A stretch of DNA of 34,005 bases from an uncultured Pseudanabaenaceae cyanobacterium (GTDB taxonomy: Bacteria; Cyanobacteriota; Cyanobacteriia; PCC-9006; JAAUQQ01). This document shows positions 16,320 through 23,009 of this stretch, piece by piece. The translations under genes and the position numbers were made by a program. Below the pieces are notes generated by a model. That model was not told the DNA's origin and did no database searches. It saw only the letters and a list, made by a program, of their open reading frames with translations. The stretch spans positions 1 to 34,005 of the forward strand of contig CALLAT010000025.1 of NCBI GenBank assembly GCA_938002085.1. The letters run 5' to 3'. The first letter of the stretch is position 1, and every line of letters starts with the position of its first letter.

Positions 16320-17075
16320 ATGACTTTTAAGAACTTTCTCAAGATATCTGCCGGGACCGTGGGCGCTGTTGCGATCGCCATGCCTGCCCAGGCTGCAAGC
16401 TTCACCGGCTTCGCCTTCGATGCCACCACCACTTACGCCAATAACCCCACCGAAGACATCTTTTTGCAATCCGTCAGCCATGGCGGCAGCACCATCTCCA
16501 ACTTTTCCCTCGTGAGTGGCGCTGAGCTAATCAGCAATGGCCACAACCTAGGCCCTTCCAGCACCGACTTGGGTGACAACGCCACAAGCCCTAACGGTGC
16601 AGGCGCCACGGAAATGCCCAGTGGTGAGCAGGTCGTCGATTTCCTCGGCAACCTCAACCTCAACAACATCGTTGATACCGAAGACAGCGGCGTTTCTATT
16701 TTCGAACTGGCCTTCGATGGCCCCGTCAACACCTTCTATCTGTTCGAGCGTGGCCTCAATAGCGCCTTCACAGTAGAAGCGCTGGATGCCACCGGAGCAG
16801 TGATTGATAACTTCCGCATCGGCCAAGAGCGTTGGTCTGATGCAGGCTACGCCATCGACACCACTGAAATTCGTGGTGCCCAGCAGGTGGGTTCCTATGG
16901 TCTTCGCCTAGACCAGTCCATCAGCAAGGTTCGCATCATCAGCAACGGCGTTGCAGACAACGGCCCTGACTACAAAATCGTAGCGGCCCAGGTGCCCGAG
17001 CCTGGCTCCATGGCCGCTTTGGCTCTGGTCGGTGGTGCTGCACTGGTGGCTAAGCGCCGCAAGCAGGCTGCTTAG
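16320..17075 (+). CDS. PEP-CTERM exosortase-sorted surface protein, copy 2
   Basis: 251 aa, a close paralogue of the protein at 15100-15852 along its whole length. Shared segments include ASFTGF, DIFLQSVSHG, LGPSSTDLGDNATSPN, FLGNLNLNNI, NTFYLFERGLNS, GYAIDTTEI and NGPDYKIVAAQVPEP. It has the same three-part plan: signal peptide ending MPAQA, non-enzymatic Asn/Thr-rich body, and PEP-CTERM sorting tail (VPEPGSMAALALVGG, then KRRK). A HIP1 site lies in the signal peptide codons. It was probably made by tandem duplication together with its promoter region. It is expected to be processed by an exosortase and displayed on or released from the cell surface. The exact role, such as matrix or sheath component, is not known. 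Confidence 0.92.
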   Translation: MTFKNFLKISAGTVGAVAIAMPAQAASFTGFAFDATTTYANNPTEDIFLQSVSHGGSTISNFSLVSGAELISNGHNLGPSSTDLGDNATSPNGAGATEMPSGEQVVDFLGNLNLNNIVDTEDSGVSIFELAFDGPVNTFYLFERGLNSAFTVEALDATGAVIDNFRIGQERWSDAGYAIDTTEIRGAQQVGSYGLRLDQSISKVRIISNGVADNGPDYKIVAAQVPEPGSMAALALVGGAALVAKRRKQAA

Positions 17076-17087
17076 AGCGACGACTTT

Positions 17088-17106
17088 GCGAAGCCTTTCG
17101 CTTCGC
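17088..17106. repeat. Small palindrome after PEP-CTERM gene 2
   Basis: GCGAAGC (17088-17094) and GCTTCGC (17100-17106) form a 7-bp stem with loop CTTTC, 12 bases after the stop codon at 17075. Similar GCGAAGC palindromes are common dispersed elements in cyanobacteria. Only one copy is evident here. Confidence 0.5.
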
Positions 17107-17203
17107 CCCTTCGGAATAGCGTGATGCTGTCCCGCACCCTGCCGAGAGGGCTCAGTTTTGAGAGGCTGGGCCTTCCTTGAGAGATACAACTAGAGGTTGA
17201 CCG

Positions 17204-17237
17204 CCCTGGCTTTCATTGAGAGCCGGGGTGTTTTTTT
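17204..17237 (+). terminator. Intrinsic terminator of PEP-CTERM gene 2
   Basis: CCCTGGCTTTC (17204-17214) pairs with GAGAGCCGGGG (17218-17228) using two G-T pairs, followed by TGT7. Its stem core is related to that at 15938, as expected if the terminator was duplicated with the gene. Confidence 0.88.
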
Positions 17238-17357
17238 GCTGGCTGGCGACACATTAGCCCTGGGAAACTGCATAAGCCAAATGGAATAAACCTATAAAGA
17301 AATAACGGCTTAATCGCCTCGGCTTATACATTTTCTATTGTCTCTCCCCTAAAAGCC

Positions 17358-17867
17358 ATGCAACTGACCGGCGCGTTCAACGAATTTTCCTGGCATGACC
17401 TGCTTGATCTCATCGGCGATCGCCAACTCACCGGCTGGCTCTGCATTGAGGTCTGCACCGAGGGCACTGTCCGCCGACGCCAATACCAAGTCTGGTTCAA
17501 GAAAGGCTGTATTGTCGCTGGCACCCAGTCCAGCCGCCGCACCAATGGCCTCCTGTGGCTGATACAGCACCAGGGCTGGATGAGCTACAACATCGGCCAA
17601 AAGCTGGCACAGCAATGCCCGGAGCAAAAGTCTCTAGGCAAGTATCTACGTCAGCAAGGTGCCTTGAACAAGCACCAGCTACACCAGCTATTCAGCCTGC
17701 AAATCACCCCAGTCCTCAAAAGCATTAGCCAGTTGGAAGATGCTCAATTTCAACTGGACACCAGCTTGCCCTTACCCCTGGAGCAAATGACGGGCTTGAG
17801 TCTAACTGCCTACGATGCCCAAACCCTGGCTCGACATAGCCTTCAGCAGCAGCAGGTCGCTTGCTAA
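17358..17867 (+). CDS. DUF4388 domain protein (PatA/PixG N-terminal type)
   Basis: 169 aa. The opening MQLTGAFNEFSWHDLLDLIG, then RQLTGWLCIEV, YQVWFKKGCIVAGTQ, TNGLLWLIQHQGWMSY and SLGKYLRQQGALNKHQLHQLF follow the DUF4388 pattern (a strand pair, a 'rkTG' motif, a glycine-containing loop, then helices). In cyanobacteria this domain is found at the N-terminus of PatA/PixG-type CheY-like response regulators and as stand-alone proteins. Here no receiver domain is attached, so it would be an adaptor or output module without its own phosphorylation site. It starts 120 bases after the PEP-CTERM 2 terminator. The start ATG is well placed relative to the conserved N-terminus. A signalling partner is not visible nearby. 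Confidence 0.85.
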   Translation: MQLTGAFNEFSWHDLLDLIGDRQLTGWLCIEVCTEGTVRRRQYQVWFKKGCIVAGTQSSRRTNGLLWLIQHQGWMSYNIGQKLAQQCPEQKSLGKYLRQQGALNKHQLHQLFSLQITPVLKSISQLEDAQFQLDTSLPLPLEQMTGLSLTAYDAQTLARHSLQQQQVAC

Positions 17868-18047
17868 GGAACGGGCTATTCGAGCACAGTTCGCGATCGC
17901 GTCCAGCCTCATTTCAATCTCCCCCAAGCAATCTTCGCAATCCAACGAAACTTGAGTCGTTTCATTGGAAAAGCTCCCTGGGATGGTTAGCATAGACGTA
18001 GCCTGCTTTCCAGAGCAGCACCATTGAAAGTTGAGGAGAGTCTCAGC

Positions 18048-19196
18048 ATGACTCAAAGCGAAACGGTGACTCAAAACGCAGCAACCATCACCATGGCCTT
18101 AGCACCGGCCCAGGTGATACGAGGCAGCGGCACGTTAGCCCAGGCCGCCGAGTCCATCGCTCGCTTAGGCCAACGGCCCCTGATGATTGGGGGCGATCGC
18201 AACCGCGAGACCAATCAACAGTTCCTCGCCCCTGCCCTCGAAAACCTCACCGGGGAATACATCAGCTACAGCCCGGATTGCAGCGAAGCCTCTCTGGAGC
18301 GACTGCGCGAGGCAGTCAACCAGCACCAGGCAGATGTGATCATCGGCATCGGCGGCGGCAAAGCCCTCGATACCGCGAAGCTGATCGCCTTTCAAACCCA
18401 GCGGCCCATTGTCACGGTACCTGCTTCCGCTGCCACCTGCGCCGCTTGGACAGCCCTGTCTAACGTTTACACCGATGCCGGGGCCTTCTCCTACGACGTG
18501 GCCTTGGCTCAATGCCCAGAATTGCTAATTTTGGACTATGACCTAGTGGCGACAGCGCCTCAACGCACCTTGGTTGCAGGCATTGGTGATGCCCTAGCTA
18601 AGTGGTATGAAGCTTCGATCAGCAGCGGTGCTTCGAACCAAACAATGATTATTGCGGCGGTGCAGCAGGCCCGCGTCTTGCGGGACATTCTGTTCCAGAA
18701 GTCTGTAGAAGCCCTGGAGCAACCCGGTGGAGAGGCTTGGCGAGAGGTTGTAGACGCATCTATTCTTCTAGCAGGGGTCATCGGTGGCCTGGGCGGTGCC
18801 CAATGCCGCACCGTTGCAGCCCATGCCGTCCACAATGGCCTAACGCATCTACTGGACTGTCACGATGTGCTCCATGGCGAGAAAGTCGCTTTTGGTATTT
18901 TGGTGCAGCTGCGGCTCGAGGAGATTTGCCAAGGCAGTCAACTGGCTGCCACAGCACGCCAACAGCTGATTCAGTTTTATAACCGCCTGGGTCTACCGGT
19001 CAGTTTAAAGGACATTAACCTGGGCAACGTCACCGTGACAGATTTGCAGAAAGCCGCTGAGATTGCTTGCCGTCCCGGCTCCGACATTCACCATCTCCCC
19101 TTTAGCATTAGCCCCACAGACCTAGTGGCAGCAATGGTTTCAACCACTGCTCCCCAAATCGGAACGAAGGAAACTGTGCAGAGCAAAAGTCAGTAG
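18048..19196 (+). CDS. Iron-containing alcohol dehydrogenase family protein, glycerol-dehydrogenase-like
   Basis: 382 aa from the ATG at 18048, chosen because GAGGAG lies nine bases upstream; a TTG at 18024 would add eight residues. The fold is that of family III metal-dependent dehydrogenases: VIRGSGTLAQAA, the dinucleotide loop IIGIGGGKALDTAK near residue 105, and VTVPASAATCAAWTALSNVY. Metal ligands are probably the Asp in GIGDALAKWYE (near 179) and the His residues in AAHAVHNGLT (near 258) and LHGEKVAFG (near 275). These match the glycerol dehydrogenase (GldA) branch, which uses NAD and Zn or Fe. The substrate of the cyanobacterial branch is not established, so polyol oxidation is inference. 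It ends in a terminator that touches the next gene's start codon. Confidence 0.9.
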   Translation: MTQSETVTQNAATITMALAPAQVIRGSGTLAQAAESIARLGQRPLMIGGDRNRETNQQFLAPALENLTGEYISYSPDCSEASLERLREAVNQHQADVIIGIGGGKALDTAKLIAFQTQRPIVTVPASAATCAAWTALSNVYTDAGAFSYDVALAQCPELLILDYDLVATAPQRTLVAGIGDALAKWYEASISSGASNQTMIIAAVQQARVLRDILFQKSVEALEQPGGEAWREVVDASILLAGVIGGLGGAQCRTVAAHAVHNGLTHLLDCHDVLHGEKVAFGILVQLRLEEICQGSQLAATARQQLIQFYNRLGLPVSLKDINLGNVTVTDLQKAAEIACRPGSDIHHLPFSISPTDLVAAMVSTTAPQIGTKETVQSKSQ

Positions 19197-19250
19197 CGCC
19201 GAGCGTGAGCTAGATTTGCGTAAGTCAAATCTCAGCCTGTATCAAGACAC

Positions 19251-19299
19251 AGCACCCGGGTTCCGGGATACAATTCTGGAGCTGACGCGGGTGCTTTTT
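19251..19299 (+). terminator. Terminator abutting the next start codon
   Basis: AGCACCCG (19251-19258) pairs with CGGGTGCT (19288-19295) around a 29-base loop that contains its own small GGTTCC region, then T5 at 19295-19299. The ATG of the next gene is at 19301, two bases after the T-tract. Confidence 0.7.
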
Positions 19300-19300
19300 C

Positions 19301-20230
19301 ATGGCGACACAACTCCGAAGGGGCGAGGATCAAGGCCAAGATTTATTGAGCCAGCGCCTTGCCCGCTGCAGCAAAATCTTTAATGGCCTGCTGGTTTTAT
19401 TTGGGGTTGGCGCAGCGATCGCGCAACTGATCAAGCCCTTCCTGGGTGATGGTGGCTTTAACCTGAGTGATGGCATTGCATTGTTAGTGGGACTGGGCTT
19501 AGTACTGCTCGGGCAGAGCGGGGCGATCGCATCGCTGCTCAACTCTGCCCTATCCGTCAAAAACCAAGCAGTAAAGTGGGGCTTGTTTGCCACCCCCTTT
19601 GTCTTAACCCTAGGCGTAGTGGCGTTGAAGCTAGCCTTAAATAACAACCGCTCTTACAAATTGTTGATGGGCGAGGGTGGATTCGTTGAATACGCAACTG
19701 TCATTGCTTTTATCTTAGTTGGCGTGTTTGCCTGGCCCCTAGCCCAAAGGTTTCGCCGGGGCGGAGAGAAGCTGCTGGCACTGGGCTATTTTGGCCTGAC
19801 AGGGCTAGCAGCCTTTGTAGCCTTGGAAGAGATTAGCTGGGGGCAGACACTGCTGGGCTGGAAGGAGACAGCATTTTTTGAAAGCTATAACGTGCAGGAA
19901 GAGACGAATCTGCACAATCTAGTTTGGTTTCAACAGTATTTGGGCGATGCAGTTATTCTGGGCAGTTTGGGACTGTTTGGCCTCTGTGTCGTTTGGCCCT
20001 GGTTGCGCAAGCGCTGCTCAGAACGGTTGCGAGGCTATGGCGATTGGTTGGTGCCGGAGTGGTGTTGGGCAGGATGCTTTTTAATTACGCTGGTGGTTTA
20101 TGTGGCATTAGAGGGACCTGATGATGGGGTCTTTTTGATCTCGCGAGATCAAGAGTTCGTGGAACTGCTATTTGCCGGAGGACTTTTAGGGTCGGTGGTG
20201 AGCAAATATTTGAAACAGGCAAAGCCATAA
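19301..20230 (+). CDS. Polytopic membrane protein with EEISWGQ and NVQEETNLHN motifs
   Basis: 309 aa with about eight hydrophobic helices from residue 27 to 300. Two polar motifs sit in or beside the membrane: ALEEISWGQTLLGW near 176 and NVQEETNLHNL near 197. The pair recurs, from memory, in an uncharacterised family of bacterial membrane proteins. The conserved Glu, Trp, Asn and His make an enzymatic or metal-binding role possible, but nothing is proven. The first 25 residues are charged. The ATG lies two bases behind a terminator hairpin, so there is no room for a ribosome binding site outside the stem; TTG codons near 19346 are alternatives. A strong bidirectional terminator follows. Confidence 0.8.
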   Translation: MATQLRRGEDQGQDLLSQRLARCSKIFNGLLVLFGVGAAIAQLIKPFLGDGGFNLSDGIALLVGLGLVLLGQSGAIASLLNSALSVKNQAVKWGLFATPFVLTLGVVALKLALNNNRSYKLLMGEGGFVEYATVIAFILVGVFAWPLAQRFRRGGEKLLALGYFGLTGLAAFVALEEISWGQTLLGWKETAFFESYNVQEETNLHNLVWFQQYLGDAVILGSLGLFGLCVVWPWLRKRCSERLRGYGDWLVPEWCWAGCFLITLVVYVALEGPDDGVFLISRDQEFVELLFAGGLLGSVVSKYLKQAKP

Positions 20231-20247
20231 CTCACATTGATCTGTCA

Positions 20248-20295
20248 AAAGAGGGGGGAGATGACACAAGTTACGTCATCTCCCCCCTCTTTATT
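20248..20295. terminator. Bidirectional terminator, 18-bp perfect stem
   Basis: AAAGAGGGGGGAGATGAC (20248-20265) is mirrored exactly at 20275-20292 around a nine-base loop. Positioned between two convergent genes (stops at 20230 and 20389), with A/T ends on both sides, it can serve both. Confidence 0.92.
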
Positions 20296-20388
20296 TGCGA
20301 CATCAACGCCCCATGGAGGCGATCGCTCTCCCCAGATATAGCCCTAGGCTACGGCGAAGCGGCGATCGCCAGAACGGTCCTGCCCACG

Positions 20389-20880
20389 CTAGTTGCCACG
20401 CTCAGAATGATCTTTCCCTCGCCCACCGGGATATTTTTTCAGCGCTTCCATCAGCTCAACCTGCTCAGGCGTCAACAGGGAGCGCATCTCCAAATTGATT
20501 TGTTCACGGAGTACTTGCTTCTCATCACCCGTTGCCGCTTTGATCTCCGCACGAGTCGCACCATCTTCTCGCAAAGCCTGCTTTTGAGCCCGCAAAGCCT
20601 CCTTCTGAGGGTTGTAGCGCGCCTTGATGGCAGCAATCTGCTCAACCTGCTGCTCAGTCAAGTCCAAGGCTTCCTGCATCTGGGCTTCGCGCTCAGCATG
20701 TCGGGCTTCGTGTTGAGCCTGTTTCGCAGCCAGTTGCTCCGGCGTCAACGGGCCTCGTTCCACCCTCATCTCATCACCATAGCCCTGCCCTAGGGCTTCT
20801 ACTGCCTTAGGAATAAAAAAAGCGACAGTAGCCATCGTCGAGACAGAGAAGGCTAGGAATAAAGCAGCATTTAATTTCAT
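20389..20880 (-). CDS. Spy/CpxP-like periplasmic protein
   Basis: 163 aa. Residues 1-30 are an export signal (MKLNAALFLAFSVSTMATVA, then FFIPKAVEA). The mature part is helical and highly charged, with two LTxxQ-type motifs: LDLTEQQVEQIAAI near 73 and LLTPEQVELMEALKKY near 138. These are the mark of the Spy/CpxP/ZraP family, which act as ATP-independent periplasmic chaperones, metal-linked sensors or inhibitors of envelope-stress kinases. No kinase or response regulator is adjacent. The C-terminus is glycine/arginine-rich (GGRGKDHSERGN). The ATG at 20880 is the natural start. The 790-base upstream region carries a cluster of GGAC/GTCC repeats that could be its control region. Confidence 0.85.
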   Translation of the reverse strand: MKLNAALFLAFSVSTMATVAFFIPKAVEALGQGYGDEMRVERGPLTPEQLAAKQAQHEARHAEREAQMQEALDLTEQQVEQIAAIKARYNPQKEALRAQKQALREDGATRAEIKAATGDEKQVLREQINLEMRSLLTPEQVELMEALKKYPGGRGKDHSERGN

Positions 20881-20923
20881 TTATTCGTCGCGTTAAATCC
20901 TTCAAGAATTACCATTTTTTAGC

Positions 20924-21093
20924 GTCCTAAACTTCAATCAATTCAATCCTAAAAGTTCGAATATATGTACCATCATCCTAAAAGACAAGAGACAGAATGC
21001 ATTGGTACCAAAGGACCAAAAGAGGACTAGTCCTAAAGGACCATTCAGAGCAGGAAAGGCCATACATCCCTTAAAAGTCAGTCCTCAAAAGGA
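20924..21093. repeat. Cluster of TCCTAAA(A)G / AGGAC direct and inverted repeats
   Basis: TCCTAAA-type units occur at 20925, 20947, 20976 and 21031, and inverted AGGAC units at about 21012, 21023 and 21038. They combine into palindromes: GGACTAGTCC at 21024-21033, GTCC-TAAA-GGAC at 21030-21041 and GTCCTCAAAAGGA at 21081-21093. Such a cluster directly upstream of a Spy-like gene suggests multiple binding sites for one regulator. Confidence 0.5.
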
Positions 21094-21225
21094 TTCGCAA
21101 TCAGACGAGCATCCCCAACATCTGTCCTCGCATTCAAAATCAGAAAATCCGCGATTCAAAAGTATTTAATACTACACAAACCAAAGATCTTCAAGGAATC
21201 TAATCGACATAGAAGGGAGAAAACC

Positions 21226-21279
21226 ATGCTTCCAAATATTATTTTAAAATTCTCCGGTTTCACCTCTCCTTTTAAGTAG
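21226..21279 (+). CDS. Possible 17-residue microprotein or leader peptide
   Basis: The frame encodes MLPNIILKFSGFTSPFK and stops at TAG. AAGGGAG ends six bases before the ATG, one of the best Shine-Dalgarno matches in the window. No hairpin pair typical of attenuation was found downstream, and the next gene starts about 390 bases away. It could be chance. Confidence 0.2.
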   Translation: MLPNIILKFSGFTSPFK

Positions 21280-21671
21280 ATTTGGTCATGATTAATTCGT
21301 CAAAACAAACAATTCTGCTGCGCAATTTCATTTATGCCAACATCTTTTCCTTACCCCCTTGGTGTGCTTGATTATGCAGGATAGTTTATTTCGAGCAAAG
21401 TCTAAGCCACTGTCTACGGCAACGACCCACTACTACAGTCCAACGTTGAATGACTTCTGGGCGATCGCATTTCGTTTGAGCTGTATTGCCCACAGTGAAT
21501 GGTCAAAATTGCAGCCCATCAGCAGGCAGGAGTGTCATCTGGGAGATTGGGTTTTGTCTTGGAACAGCCCATCAAAATGATGAGAGTGAGGATATAGAGC
21601 GCCAGGCCAGCCTTGAATCAGTCAGTCAAAGCATTAACCAACCTCTACCTTCAGCATAATGAAGGGAAGCC

Positions 21672-22799
21672 ATGAACTTCTACTCCAGTGATGCATTTTG
21701 TGATGCTTTAGCCGCTAGCCACTTTCCCAATCAAACGGTTAAGCCCAAGCTTTATCGAGTTGGAATGAATGCTTGGCGTATTCCGACTGTGAATGGGGGA
21801 AAGCCCGTCGCTCAATTTCCCATAGCATCTAGCCTCGTAGATTTTTATGAGCCCTATCGATTTACGAAAGCTCATAGTAGACCCAGTCAATTCAAGCAGA
21901 ATTCATCGAAGACCCAAGATCACAGTAGCCTTCTTTCTCTCCCGAGTTCCCAGGAGAACCCTTATGTCACAGAACGGTTTCTACGAACTTCCAGCAGTGA
22001 AAATCTCGCACAACAATCCTCTCTAATCGATATTTCTTCGAGTCGTGAGACCAACATTCAAGCCTCCATCAATGAGTCATCTCTGAAGTATCTACCTCGC
22101 GTGAGTCATGGCCTCATCACCGCAGAAGCCTGGATGAGCAACCCAGTTTTTGAGGCAAGATATAAACCCGCACCCGCAATATTTTGGAAAGCGTTCAGTA
22201 GCTGGAATACCTATCGAGAAGCTCGTCCCACAGTATTTTTAGATATCGGTCAGCGGCTGCACAAGCTTGAGCAAGAGCTAGGTGTGCTGTCCTTTAGGTT
22301 TGATAACCCCAGCCCCCAAATCCTACTGGACTGCATAGCTCTTAAATCTCAGCAGTCCCAATCGGCTAGCGAAGGTGACCTATTCTCACGGCGTGAGAGT
22401 ATCAAGCTCTTCCAAGAGATGGCTCAACGAAAACTGATTACCGTTTCGAGCTTACAAGCGGGAGAAACATTATTAGCCACCAGTATCTGTGCCACAGATA
22501 ATCAATGTCTCTACTACTGGATTTCGGCTTTCAACCATGCCTACCAGCAGCATAATCCTGGAATCCTGCTGCTCAACTTTCTATTAAAAGAAAGCTTCGA
22601 GCGAGGGTATGAAGAGTTTGACTTCTTGATGGGTAAGGAATCCGAGCAATGGCAGTTTGCAACCCATACGCGGTTAATTTCGGATGTGGGAAGGCAGAAT
22701 AAGTTGCAAAGGCCACTAAAGCATTTCAAACAAATCGCCCCGCGAGTCGTTGTTGATGCCATTAACCGAGCCCAAGGCCTAAGTGCCACATCAAACTAG
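21672..22799 (+). CDS. FemAB/BioF2-like acyltransferase (GNAT superfamily)
   Basis: 375 aa. The C-terminal half, residues about 150-350, follows the Acetyltransf_6 (BioF2-like, CelD/BcsL) pattern: FQEMAQRKLITVSSLQAGE, an acceptor-site strand LYYWISAFNHAYQQHNPGILLLNFLL, and the hallmark FERGYEEFDFLMGKESEQWQF. Members transfer acyl or aminoacyl groups in polysaccharide, cell-wall or lipid modification. Residues 1-60 form the partner domain (CDALAASHFPNQTVKPKLYR). Residues about 70-125 are a Ser/Gln-rich, probably disordered linker, unusual for the family. No signal peptide is present, so it is cytoplasmic. GAAGGGAAG lies just before the ATG and supports the start. It stands alone, with no polysaccharide cluster in view, so the acceptor is unknown. 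Confidence 0.8.
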   Translation: MNFYSSDAFCDALAASHFPNQTVKPKLYRVGMNAWRIPTVNGGKPVAQFPIASSLVDFYEPYRFTKAHSRPSQFKQNSSKTQDHSSLLSLPSSQENPYVTERFLRTSSSENLAQQSSLIDISSSRETNIQASINESSLKYLPRVSHGLITAEAWMSNPVFEARYKPAPAIFWKAFSSWNTYREARPTVFLDIGQRLHKLEQELGVLSFRFDNPSPQILLDCIALKSQQSQSASEGDLFSRRESIKLFQEMAQRKLITVSSLQAGETLLATSICATDNQCLYYWISAFNHAYQQHNPGILLLNFLLKESFERGYEEFDFLMGKESEQWQFATHTRLISDVGRQNKLQRPLKHFKQIAPRVVVDAINRAQGLSATSN

Positions 22800-23009
22800 A
22801 TTCAAGAGTTTGCCCATTTTTTTGACTTAGCAGCCTTGGCATGACTTGAGTTCGGCAGCTCTGAGACATGCTGGCTCGACGATCGCCCGGCTCCATCTCC
22901 AGGCTCAACATCTTGCTCGAACGAAATGGATGATGTCAAAGCAATGCGTTGGGTTGACGACAGCACAGATGAATTAGCTTGGCTCCTGCTCAGCGATTCA
23001 GTCAGCAAC

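Larger units (their letters stand above)
20881..21671. other. Long AT-rich divergent intergenic region
   Basis: About 790 bases between the leftward Spy-like gene and the rightward acyltransferase gene, without a supported large gene. The left part contains the repeat field at 20924-21093. The middle holds a 17-codon frame with a strong ribosome binding site (21226-21279). A weak frame near 21374-21580 was not accepted. Composition is poorer in G+C than the neighbouring genes. Confidence 0.5.

Noticed and set aside
17088..17106. GCGAAGC palindrome as terminator of PEP-CTERM gene 2
   Set aside because: No T-tract follows, and a proper terminator lies at 17204-17237.
21374..21580. 68-codon frame beginning MQDSLFRAKSKPLSTATT
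   Set aside because: No ribosome binding site, no recognisable domain and atypical residue usage; probably chance in the long gap.
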